Origin: an uncultured bacterium
GTDB lineage: Bacteria > Pseudomonadota > Alphaproteobacteria > Rhodospirillales > Rhodospirillaceae
Length of the DNA stretch: 17,549 nucleotides
NCBI GenBank assembly: GCA_903896775.1
Contig: CAITZE010000016.1
Location: 1 to 17,549 of the forward strand
Reading direction: 5' to 3'
Below are positions 6,691 to 13,244 of the stretch, one piece after another (within the stretch, counting starts at the first letter, position 1; each line of letters starts with the position of its first letter). The position numbers and the translations under genes were made by a program. The notes under the pieces were generated by a model. That model was not told the origin of the DNA. It saw only the letters and a list, made by a program, of their open reading frames with translations, and did no database searches.

Positions 6691-7728
6691 TTACTTGCCG
6701 GGTGTCCAACCGGTGAGCATACGCTCGACCGAGATGCGCGCCTTTGCGGCAATGGCGGGGTCGATGTGCACTTCGATTTCTTCCTTCTCCAAAGCGTTGA
6801 GGATATTGGAGAGCTCGATGCGTTTCATGAACGGACACAGATTGCAGGGGCGCACAAAATCGAGGTCAGGATATTCAGCGGCGACATTGTCGCTCATCGA
6901 ACATTCAGTGACCAAGACCACCTTGGCCGGGCGATGTTTGGCGACATAGTCGATCATGCCTGCGGTTGAACCGGCATAGTCGGCTTCGGCGACGACGGCG
7001 GGCGAACACTCGGGATGCGCCAAAACAACAACGCCGGGATTAGTTTCGCGCATGCCGCGGATGTCGGCAGGCGTGAACATTTCATGGACCACACAGCGGC
7101 CCTTCCAGGTGATGATTTCGGTCTTCACCTTCTTGGCGGTGTTCAGCGCCAGATATTCATCCGGCAGCATGATGACACGCGGCACTTTAAGGCCTTCGAT
7201 GATTTCCACGGCATTGCCTGACGTGCAGCAAATGTCGGACTCTGCCTTCACTTCGGCAGACGTGTTGACATAAGTCACCACCGGCACGCCCGGATATTGA
7301 GCCTTCAGCTTGCGCACATCTTCGGCGGTGATGGATTCCGCGAGCGTGCAACCGGCGCCGCTGTTGGGAATCAAAACCTTTTTGCTCGGATTAAGGATCT
7401 TCGCGGTCTCGGCCATGAAGTGCACACCGGCCATAACAATAATGTCGGCATCGGTTTTGACGGCGCTACGAGCCAGCGCCAGCGAGTCACCGGTGATGTC
7501 GGAAACGCAGTGGAAGATCTCCGGGGTCATATAATTATGTCCCAGAATCACAGCGTTCTTTTCCGCCTTAAGGCGATTGATGCGATCGATGATCGGGGCG
7601 AACACCGGCCATTCCACTTCGGGAATGACGTGCTTCACCTTTTCGTAAAGATGAGCGGTGTTGCGCTCAACTTCCGAGGTGAAGCGAAGATCTTTAGCGG
7701 TCGTACGCGTTGTGTTGACCACGTTCAT
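6691..7728 (-). CDS. nadA: Quinolinate synthase A (4Fe-4S enzyme)
   Basis: NadA condenses iminoaspartate with dihydroxyacetone phosphate to quinolinate. The 345-residue product has the family landmarks: AVILGHNYMTPEI near 59-71, DITGDSLALA near 77-86, GVHFMAETAKILNPSKKVLI, PNSGAGCTLAESI with Cys127, KGRCVVHE with Cys212, AHPECSP, and RPCNLCPFMKRI with Cys298. The spacing Cys127/212/298 fits the three cluster ligands of the family. An AAGGG lies about 10 nt before the ATG. It is the first gene of nadA-nadC; nadB, the usual source of iminoaspartate, is not between them or elsewhere in the window. nrtR upstream on the same strand and the palindrome at 7774-7792 suggest repression when NAD is plentiful. 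Confidence 0.97.
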   Translation of the reverse strand: MNVVNTTRTTAKDLRFTSEVERNTAHLYEKVKHVIPEVEWPVFAPIIDRINRLKAEKNAVILGHNYMTPEIFHCVSDITGDSLALARSAVKTDADIIVMAGVHFMAETAKILNPSKKVLIPNSGAGCTLAESITAEDVRKLKAQYPGVPVVTYVNTSAEVKAESDICCTSGNAVEIIEGLKVPRVIMLPDEYLALNTAKKVKTEIITWKGRCVVHEMFTPADIRGMRETNPGVVVLAHPECSPAVVAEADYAGSTAGMIDYVAKHRPAKVVLVTECSMSDNVAAEYPDLDFVRPCNLCPFMKRIELSNILNALEKEEIEVHIDPAIAAKARISVERMLTGWTPGK

Positions 7729-7773
7729 GGCAGTCGCCCTTGTTCAGTACACATGTGACGAAATGGCGAAACT

Positions 7774-7792
7774 TATACTTAAAATGAGCATA
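7774..7792. promoter_or_regulatory. Candidate NrtR operator upstream of nadA
   Basis: An imperfect 19-bp palindrome centred at 7783: the left side TATACT pairs with the right side AGcATA, with one mismatch, and A/T pairs near the centre. It sits 46-64 nt before the nadA ATG in an AT-rich tract suited to a promoter. A gene for the NAD-pathway repressor NrtR lies next door. The same 8-mer CTTATACT recurs at 8961-8968, just before the nrtR start. The match to NrtR sites is inferred, not checked. Confidence 0.4.
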
Positions 7793-7881
7793 TATAGACG
7801 GTAGAAAAAGAACGTACGCGACGCGTTGTCTTAAGCGGTAGGGTCCTGAGACTGGGAAGTCAAGGAGCGCCTATCTACGGT

Positions 7882-7926
7882 CGATACCGTACGATACTAG
7901 ATATAGTGTAACGATATCAATCGTTA
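7882..7926. repeat. 10-bp phased CGATA repeats with a 7-bp-arm inverted repeat
   Basis: CGATA occurs at 7882, 7892 and 7912 and CGTTA at 7922, all on a 10-bp register; the 7902 slot reads TATAG. Two inverted repeats overlap the array: TACGGT-cgat-ACCGTA (7880-7895) and TAACGAT-atca-ATCGTTA (7909-7926). It begins 8 bp downstream of the nrtR stop codon and about 150 bp upstream of nadA. Either a nrtR 3' hairpin (no T-run follows) or a multi-site operator is possible. Confidence 0.45.
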
Positions 7927-7933
7927 ACTAATT

Positions 7934-8956
7934 TCAGCCGGTGCGTTTGCTGACTTTGACCGGGACACGTAATCCGGGTGCAGGACGCTCATGCACAACT
8001 TCACGGCGGAACCTGAATAACTCCGCAGGCCGACCTCCGGTTTGAGACGAGATATGCCCTGTGGGTTCCACCAAGCCTTCATGCGCCACAAGCCGGCGGA
8101 AATTCTGCTTATGAAGCCGCCCACCCGACAAAGCTTCGACCGCCCGTTGGAGTTGGAACAGCGTAAAGGTTGGCGCCATCAACTCGAAAATTACAGGGCG
8201 GTATTTAATCTTTGCACGAAGCCGGCCCATAGCGGTCGCAAGAATACGCCGGTGATCTTTGGTTAAAGCTGCGCCGGTATGGCCGTGAACGCTTGTAAGG
8301 TCGCTTGCCACCTCAAGCCGTGCATCGAGCGTCGCTTCAAAGACCAATCCCGCTTCGTACAGCAGCTCATAACGGTCTAAGACCCGCTCGTTGTCCCAGG
8401 ATCCGCCGGCAAAGGCGAAAGCCAAGTTCACACGCTCCCGCCGCCGATTGCGGTCGGGTTTAGTTTTGGCATCGTCGGTCCATTTGGCCATGCGGGGCGC
8501 AATCAGGGAGTCGATGATGGTCGGCGCACCGTCACGCCAGTCTTCCCACGGAAAATAGCGGTACCAGTCACCCCAAGATGACTCGCCGGCGTCCTTGAGG
8601 GCGGTTTGACGAACGAGCGCCAAGTACCCCACCGACACGGGCCGGGGACCACCTGCGCGTTCCTGCGGGTCGCGAAATCGGTCGCCAAAGGTATAAAGCT
8701 GCTCGACATAGCCAAGATGAAGGTCGGTTTGCTCCTGCACCCAAGTGCGCAGGCCTTCTTCTAAGGTCCGGTGACCAGTCGGATCGAAGGGTCCGTAAGG
8801 CAAACCAGCCCGTGGGGCCATGTCGGGAGGCCGCACCAAAAGGATCTTGGGAGACTCGTCGGTGACCGTGACAATGGCCGCACTCAACTCAATGACAACC
8901 ACGCCGGCAGGGCCGCGGGCGGAAGAGGCGCCCCGGTCTGAACTACGGGTGTTCAC
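7934..8956 (-). CDS. nrtR: NrtR-family Nudix-related transcriptional regulator of NAD metabolism
   Basis: NrtR proteins bind ADP-ribose through a catalytically dead Nudix domain and repress NAD-synthesis genes. The 340-residue product has a Nudix-like part at about 18-175 (LPYGPFDPTGHRTLEEGLRT followed by WVQEQTDLHLG), in which the catalytic RExxEE of true Nudix hydrolases is replaced. A C-terminal winged helix lies at about 250-315: FELMAPTFTLFQLQRAVEAL, then LHKQNFRRLVAHEGLVEPTG and GGRPAELFRFR, which is the typical NrtR ending. The start is GTG with AGGGAG about 10 nt upstream. Adjacency to nadA-nadC on the same strand supports the assignment. A leader with an extended -10 (9013-9021) precedes it. 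The AGTATAAG overlapping the Shine-Dalgarno repeats part of the nadA palindrome, which hints at autoregulation. Confidence 0.9.
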   Translation of the reverse strand: MNTRSSDRGASSARGPAGVVVIELSAAIVTVTDESPKILLVRPPDMAPRAGLPYGPFDPTGHRTLEEGLRTWVQEQTDLHLGYVEQLYTFGDRFRDPQERAGGPRPVSVGYLALVRQTALKDAGESSWGDWYRYFPWEDWRDGAPTIIDSLIAPRMAKWTDDAKTKPDRNRRRERVNLAFAFAGGSWDNERVLDRYELLYEAGLVFEATLDARLEVASDLTSVHGHTGAALTKDHRRILATAMGRLRAKIKYRPVIFELMAPTFTLFQLQRAVEALSGGRLHKQNFRRLVAHEGLVEPTGHISSQTGGRPAELFRFRREVVHERPAPGLRVPVKVSKRTG

Positions 8957-9012
8957 TGTGCTTATACTCCCTGGAAATCGGCTGGAATGTGGCCTGCCCG
9001 AGCCATGTGCCT

Positions 9013-9021
9013 ATTATAGCA
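9013..9021 (-). promoter_or_regulatory. Extended -10 promoter of nrtR
   Basis: On the minus strand this reads TGC-TATAAT, a perfect extended -10. No good -35 is present at the normal distance, as is usual for such promoters. Transcription from about 9006 would give a 50-nt leader before the GTG at 8956. Confidence 0.45.
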
Positions 9022-9062
9022 TCACCCGGCGACCGCACGACTCCTCACAACGACCTCGCACC

Positions 9063-9078
9063 CGGCAAAAATTTCCCA
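9063..9078 (+). promoter_or_regulatory. Shared flagellar upstream element, fliF copy
   Basis: CGGCAAAAATTTCCCA is identical at 14 of 16 positions, without gaps, to the element at 15410-15425 before flhA. It lies 131 nt before the fliF start codon (140 nt for flhA). Both copies are followed closely by TTAA motifs of CtrA type. In Caulobacter, fliF and flhA are early flagellar promoters under CtrA and FlbD; a FlbD (ftr-like) or CtrA role is inferred. Confidence 0.5.
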
Positions 9079-9081
9079 CTG

Positions 9082-9096
9082 TTAACTTGTTCTTCA
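9082..9096 (+). promoter_or_regulatory. Weak CtrA-like box upstream of fliF
   Basis: TTAA (9082-9085), 7-nt spacer, TTCA (9093-9096): one mismatch from TTAA-N7-TTAA. It lies just behind the shared element at 9063-9078. On its own the match is weak; the position relative to fliF makes it worth listing. Confidence 0.3.
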
Positions 9097-9132
9097 TTAC
9101 GCCCCGATACGGTCATGCTCACAGGCCGGTAT

Positions 9133-9149
9133 ACGCTTTTGAAAAGCGT
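9133..9149. promoter_or_regulatory. Perfect 17-bp palindrome upstream of fliF
   Basis: ACGCTTTT-g-AAAAGCGT has 8-bp arms around one base and is centred 69 nt before the fliF start. There is no T-run, and it lies in front of a gene, so an operator for a dimeric regulator is more likely than a terminator. Confidence 0.45.
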
Positions 9150-9209
9150 TAAAGCCGCCGTTTGATTGGGCAACGACCCGTTTTCGGGATCCTGCGAGAG
9201 GAACAAAAA

Positions 9210-10829
9210 TTGAACCCGTTCTTGACGCAAATACGCAATCTTGGACCGGCCCGCTTAGCAGCCATGGGCGGTGTAGCGGTCGGTTTGATCGCCTTCATCA
9301 TCTTCTTCGCGACGCGCTTCTCCGCCGCGCCGATGGCCCTGCTCTACGGCAACCTCTCGTCCACCGATAGCCGCGAGATTACGCAGCAGCTTGAGCTTGC
9401 GAGCATCCCGTTCCAGATGAACAACAACAACACCGAGATTTTGGTCCCCGCCGAGCGCGTGACCCCGGTGCGCATGCAGATGGCTGAACTCGGCCTGCCT
9501 TCGGGCGGATCGGTCGGCTACGAAGTGTTCGATAATATGGACGCCTTGGGTTCCACCAATTTCATGCAGAACATCAACCTGGTGCGTGCGCTCGAAGGCG
9601 AATTGGGGCGGACGATCAAGGCCATCGACGGCGTTCAGAATGCCCGTGTGCATTTGGTGATGGCGCAGCGCGAGATGTTTACGCGCGACACCCAAGAACC
9701 GACGGCCGCGGTTTATATCAAAATGAAGACCGGCCGATTGGCTGAAAACCAAGTCAGCGCCGTGCAGCATTTGATCGCGGCGGCAGTGCCAAAACTGAAG
9801 CCGTCCAACATCTCTATCGTCGACGAGCGCGGCTCGTTGCTGTCGCGTTCCTATGAAAACGACCAACAGCAAGTCGCCGCACAGCAAGACGAAGCCCGCA
9901 ACAATCTGGAAAAGCGTCTCTCGCAGGCCGTCACGTCGATGGTCGAAAGTTCGCTCGGGCCTGGCAAAGTGCGTGCCGAAGTGCGCGCCGACATGGAATT
10001 CGATAAAGTCGTAACGGCCGAGGAAACTTACAACCCCGACCAGCAAGTGGCGCGCTCGTCTGTCACTGTCACTGAAAACAATTCTACTAATGAGACTCAG
10101 CCAAACGATGTAAGCGTGGCGAATAATCTGCCCGACGCTCAGGCCAACAATGGTTCGGGCAAAGCGACGTCGAACGAAAACCGCACCGAAGAAACTACCA
10201 ACTTCGAAATCTCGAAGCAGACCGTGAACCGTGTTCGCGAAAGCGGCACCGTGAAACGTCTGTCGGTGGCGGTGATGGTGGACGGTACCTACACCACCGA
10301 CGACAAGGGCGTGCGTACGTTCGTTCCGCTACCCGATGATACCATGACCAAGATCGACAGCCTGGTGAAAACCGCCATCGGTTACGACGCCAACCGCGGC
10401 GACCAGATTCAGGTCGAGAACATGCCCTTCACCGGCTTCGAAGATATGGCCGGCCCGCCGGAGTTCAACTTCCTTGGCTTCACCAAAGAAGAAGTCATGC
10501 GTATGGCTGAAGGCCTCGGCGTAGCCGTAGTGGCCGTGCTCGTGATCCTCCTCGTGGTCCGTCCGCTGGTCACACGCGCCTTCGAATCCATGCCGCAGGG
10601 TGATGAAGCTCTGATGAGCGAAGGCATGGCACAGCTCTCAGGCCCCGGCGGCGTGCCGATGCCGGGCAGCCAGGCTGAAGATGAAGAAGACCTTGATGAG
10701 TTGATCGACATCGACAAGGTGGAAGGCCGCGTGAAGGCCTCTAGCTTGCGTAAGATCAGCGACATCGTCGACAAGCATCCTGAAGAAGCACTGTCGATCG
10801 TCAGAACCTGGCTCTATCAGGAAACCTAA
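9210..10829 (+). CDS. fliF: Flagellar MS-ring protein FliF
   Basis: FliF builds the MS ring in the inner membrane, the base on which the export gate and the FliG rotor assemble. The 539-residue product has a first membrane helix at about 17-36 (AAMGGVAVGLIAFIIFFATR) and the ring-building motif region with SVGYEVFDNMDALGSTNFMQ, LEGELGRTI and ARVHLVMAQREMF. A polar Asn/Thr/Ser-rich linker follows at about 285-335, a second helix at about 436-453, and the FliG-binding tail VKASSLRKISDIVDKHPEEA ending SIVRTWLYQET. The TTG at 9210 is chosen because GAGAGGA precedes it by 7-8 nt and MNPF...IRNLGPARLA is a family-like start; the frame is open upstream to 9162 but that part is not FliF-like. Length is normal. 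The next gene should be fliG but is not (see 10835-10885). Confidence 0.95.
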   Translation: MNPFLTQIRNLGPARLAAMGGVAVGLIAFIIFFATRFSAAPMALLYGNLSSTDSREITQQLELASIPFQMNNNNTEILVPAERVTPVRMQMAELGLPSGGSVGYEVFDNMDALGSTNFMQNINLVRALEGELGRTIKAIDGVQNARVHLVMAQREMFTRDTQEPTAAVYIKMKTGRLAENQVSAVQHLIAAAVPKLKPSNISIVDERGSLLSRSYENDQQQVAAQQDEARNNLEKRLSQAVTSMVESSLGPGKVRAEVRADMEFDKVVTAEETYNPDQQVARSSVTVTENNSTNETQPNDVSVANNLPDAQANNGSGKATSNENRTEETTNFEISKQTVNRVRESGTVKRLSVAVMVDGTYTTDDKGVRTFVPLPDDTMTKIDSLVKTAIGYDANRGDQIQVENMPFTGFEDMAGPPEFNFLGFTKEEVMRMAEGLGVAVVAVLVILLVVRPLVTRAFESMPQGDEALMSEGMAQLSGPGGVPMPGSQAEDEEDLDELIDIDKVEGRVKASSLRKISDIVDKHPEEALSIVRTWLYQET

Positions 10830-10834
10830 AGTTC

Positions 10835-10885
10835 GGGAATTTAAGGACTATCGCCGAAGGCAAAACCGACGACGAAATGGTATAG
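10835..10885 (+). pseudogene. Possible 3' remnant of fliG
   Basis: Between fliF and fliH one frame reads GNLRTIAEGKTDDEMV and stop. An acidic 'G..D(D/E)EMV' ending after a 'G.I.' strand is what I expect at a FliG C-terminus, and the stop lies 21 nt before fliH, where the fliG stop would sit in the fliF-fliG-fliH order known from Caulobacter. The rest of FliG (about 320 residues) is absent. Codon use (GAC GAC GAA ATG GTA) looks coding. It could still be chance in a 77-bp spacer. Confidence 0.35.
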
Positions 10886-10906
10886 TGAGATCAGAGGATC
10901 GTTGTA

Positions 10907-11752
10907 ATGCCCTTGCGTGGCGCCAAAAAATTCCTGTTCGATCGGTCGTTCGACGACCCGGCAAAACTCTATTTGCCGGGCGAACGCCGCAAATCGGAAA
11001 TCGCCGCAGCTGAAGCCGCCGAAGCCATCGAAGCTGTGACAGCCAAGGCCGAGCCGACGCCGGCCGCGAAGGAAGAACCGCCAGAGCCCACCATCAAACT
11101 GGAGTTTACACAAGCCCAGTTAGATGCGGCGCGCGAAGAAGGTTATATCGCAGGCCATGGCGCAGCACTTGAGGAAGCCGGCACAGCGCGTGAACACTAC
11201 GTCGCCGATGCCATCAATCTGATCGCGCAAGGCCTCGATAAACTCGAAGAACAACAAAAGGCCGCCAATACCGAGCTGGCCGACCTCGCCATGCGCATGG
11301 TCTACGGCATCACGCAGAAATTTTTGCCGCCCTTTGCTCACGCTCACGCGGTCGACAGCATCGAAGTGTTTGTGCGCGAGGCCCTGCCGATTGCCATCGG
11401 CGAGCCGCGTGTTCTGGTCCGCGCCCACCCCATGATCGCCGCCGATCTTGAGGAGCGACTGAAAGACGTCTTTATCCGCGCGAGCTTCCAGGGCAGTTAC
11501 ACTGTCATTACCGACTATGAGTTACAGCCGGGCGATTGCCGCCTGGAATGGGATGGTGGCGGTGCCGACCGTAACGAAGCGCGCATTTGGCGTGACATCC
11601 GCGAAGTCGTCGCAGCTAACTTTGGCGGGTCTGATGTAGCTGAACTCGACCACGCCGCCGACCAAGCTGGCGCTACTCCTGTGGACGAGCCTCCTATGGA
11701 AACACCTCCGGCGGAAACCCCGGACGAAAGCAATTCAGAAACGGCTTCTTAA
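10907..11752 (+). CDS. fliH: Flagellar export ATPase regulator FliH (FlbE-type)
   Basis: FliH holds the FliI ATPase and docks it to FliN at the C-ring. The 281-residue product starts with RGAKKFLFDRSFDDP, the N-terminal signature of alphaproteobacterial FlbE/FliH. An Ala/Glu/Pro-rich variable stretch follows (about 35-65), then a long helix (about 70-130, LDAAREEGYIAGHGAALEEA onward) with the FliH 'G...G....' spacing. The globular part at 130-235 includes VLVRAHPMIAADLEERL and DCRLEWDGGGADRNEARIW. An acidic Pro-rich tail ends the protein. AGAGGA lies 9 nt before the ATG. It follows fliF by 77 bp and precedes fliN by 87 bp. Confidence 0.88.
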   Translation: MPLRGAKKFLFDRSFDDPAKLYLPGERRKSEIAAAEAAEAIEAVTAKAEPTPAAKEEPPEPTIKLEFTQAQLDAAREEGYIAGHGAALEEAGTAREHYVADAINLIAQGLDKLEEQQKAANTELADLAMRMVYGITQKFLPPFAHAHAVDSIEVFVREALPIAIGEPRVLVRAHPMIAADLEERLKDVFIRASFQGSYTVITDYELQPGDCRLEWDGGGADRNEARIWRDIREVVAANFGGSDVAELDHAADQAGATPVDEPPMETPPAETPDESNSETAS

Positions 11753-11839
11753 GCCGTGCGTGCTAAATCGCCACAGGTGGGTGGCATATAGAATACAGTG
11801 GGAACCGCATTTGGCCCAACAGGCCGGCGGAAGTGAGAG

Positions 11840-12223
11840 ATGGCAGAGAGCACCGAAGACGGCGACACAAAGTCCGGCAAAGCTGCAATCGACGAAATCG
11901 CGGGCGGCGCTAAAGGCAATGCCGACGATGGTGACGATTGGGGTGAGGCCGGCGATGGCTCGGACAAGCCGCGATCTACGCAGGATCTTGAGGCAGTTTA
12001 TGACATTCCCGTGCGTGTCTCGGCGGTGCTCGGCAAGTCGTCCATGCAGGTCAATGAGCTTCTGAAGCTTGGCCGCGGCGCCGTAGTCGAACTCGATCGC
12101 AAAGTCGGTGAGGCCATCGACATTTATGTGAACGATCGTCTGGTCGCGCGCGGTGAGGTCGTTGTCGTGGACGACCGTCTCGGCATCACGATGACTGAAA
12201 TCATCAAAACACAGAAAGCGTAG
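11840..12223 (+). CDS. fliN: Flagellar C-ring protein FliN
   Basis: FliN forms the lower part of the switch (C-ring) and receives the FliH-FliI export complex. The 127-residue product has an acidic, disordered N-terminal 50 residues (several DD, GD and DKP steps) and a SpoA domain at about 52-125: VYDIPVRVSAVLGKSSMQVN, then LLKLGRGAVVELDRKVGEAI, IYVNDRLVARGEVVVVDDRLG and ITMTEI. Length is normal for FliN, not FliM. GGAAG lies about 9 nt before the ATG. It sits between fliH and motA in the flagellar run. No fliM is in the window. Confidence 0.93.
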   Translation: MAESTEDGDTKSGKAAIDEIAGGAKGNADDGDDWGEAGDGSDKPRSTQDLEAVYDIPVRVSAVLGKSSMQVNELLKLGRGAVVELDRKVGEAIDIYVNDRLVARGEVVVVDDRLGITMTEIIKTQKA

Positions 12224-12301
12224 AGAAGCGGCGTTGATCGACAGCTGCGCGCAATACCCTTCCTTGTTTCACCTCATTTCCAACTTCTAGGTTCTCCTTC
12301 C

Positions 12302-13117
12302 ATGTCTGAACAGGCTGAGATCACGACCGTACCGCGGCGTACTCTGTTCGATGGCGCGACCGTCTTCGGCTTGGCCGGCGCCCTTGGTCTTATCATCGCC
12401 GCGATCCTGCTGGGCGGTTCGGCTTCGGCATTCGTCAACCTGTCGGGTCTTTTGATTGTTGTCGGCGGCACCTTTGCCGTTACCACCGTCAGCTTCACGT
12501 TAGGCGACGTTGCGCGGACCTTTACCGTGCTCGGCGGCACAATCTTTTACCGGGAACGCGACCCCCAGGATGCTGCCTATTCCATGCTGGAATTGGCCGA
12601 CTACTGCCGCAAACACGGCGTGTTACGTCTTGCCGGCGCTCAGCTCGAAAAGTTCGGTCGCGAGCCATTCCTGCACAAAGCTCTGTCCATGGTGATTGAG
12701 GGCGTGCCCGAAAAAGACATCAGCGACATTCTCGGTGAGGACATGTCGGCGGCGACCGCGCGCGTCCATCGGTCCGCAGGTGTGTTGCGCAAAGCCGCGG
12801 AAATTTCTCCGGCCATGGGCCTCATCGGGACGCTTATCGGTCTGGTGCAGATGCTCGGCAACCTCGATAATCCCAGTGTCATTGGCCCCTCCATGGCGGT
12901 CGCGCTGATCACGACGTTTTACGGCGTGTTGCTGGCGAACGTCGTGTTCAACCCGTTGGCCTCAAAGCTGGAACGTAACGCAGCTGAAGATCACCTGATC
13001 CATTATCTGTATACGGTTGGAGTTCTTTCGATTTCGCGTAAAGACAACCCCCGCCGGCTGGAAATGCTGCTGAACAGCGCATTGCCGCCGGAAGGCAAAG
13101 TGCGGTTTTTCGAATGA
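12302..13117 (+). CDS. motA: Flagellar motor stator protein MotA (PomA-like)
   Basis: MotA with MotB forms the ion-driven stator that turns the rotor. The 271-residue product has four membrane helices (about 20-40, 47-66, 168-188, 196-218), a large cytoplasmic loop between helices 2 and 3, and the two conserved prolines Pro170 (ISPAMGLIGTLIGL) and Pro218 (VVFNPLA). The loop carries the YRERDPQDAAYSMLELADYC segment with Arg and Glu residues expected to contact FliG. The short loops and compact size are closer to PomA than to E. coli MotA; ion type cannot be told. Only an AGG at about -14 is visible as ribosome site. motB is not adjacent, which is unusual for a stator gene. Confidence 0.9.
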   Translation: MSEQAEITTVPRRTLFDGATVFGLAGALGLIIAAILLGGSASAFVNLSGLLIVVGGTFAVTTVSFTLGDVARTFTVLGGTIFYRERDPQDAAYSMLELADYCRKHGVLRLAGAQLEKFGREPFLHKALSMVIEGVPEKDISDILGEDMSAATARVHRSAGVLRKAAEISPAMGLIGTLIGLVQMLGNLDNPSVIGPSMAVALITTFYGVLLANVVFNPLASKLERNAAEDHLIHYLYTVGVLSISRKDNPRRLEMLLNSALPPEGKVRFFE

Positions 13118-13150
13118 GTCCCAGCCTTAGAATAAGCTCACGCTCGTTTC

Positions 13151-13180
13151 CCGCCGTTGACGGCGCGCGCCGCACGGCGG
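13151..13180. other. Overlapping GC-rich palindromes between motA and flbD
   Basis: CCGCCGT (13151-13157) pairs with ACGGCGG (13174-13180). Inside it, CGCCGT-tg-ACGGCG (13152-13165) and the self-complementary GGCGCGCGCC (13162-13171) compete for the same bases. No T-run follows. They could act as an attenuating hairpin or a transcript-processing point within the operon. Confidence 0.4.
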
Positions 13181-13244
13181 ATAAAGTGCGGATGCCGACA
13201 CTCAATCGACTACGGATAACACAAGGTTTGCCCCAAGGTTTCAC

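Noticed and set aside
6669..6752. Longer N-terminus for nadC (28 more residues)
   Set aside because: It would overlap the nadA coding end by about 60 bp, and the extra residues have no NadC similarity; the ATG at 6668 fits the family start.
8820..9152. Plus-strand frame of 110 codons running from nrtR into the fliF spacer
   Set aside because: Half of it is antisense to nrtR, there is no recognisable protein pattern, and it covers clear promoter features of nrtR.
9138..9152. TTTG-N7-TTAA as a second CtrA box before fliF
   Set aside because: Two mismatches in the first half, and the bases are already explained by the palindrome at 9133-9149.
9162..9209. Longer N-terminus for fliF
   Set aside because: The extra 16 codons have no FliF similarity, whereas the TTG at 9210 has a good ribosome site and a family-like start.
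9255..10046. 263-codon open frame on the minus strand
   Set aside because: Antisense to fliF, no domain pattern, His/Gln/Arg-rich shadow composition.
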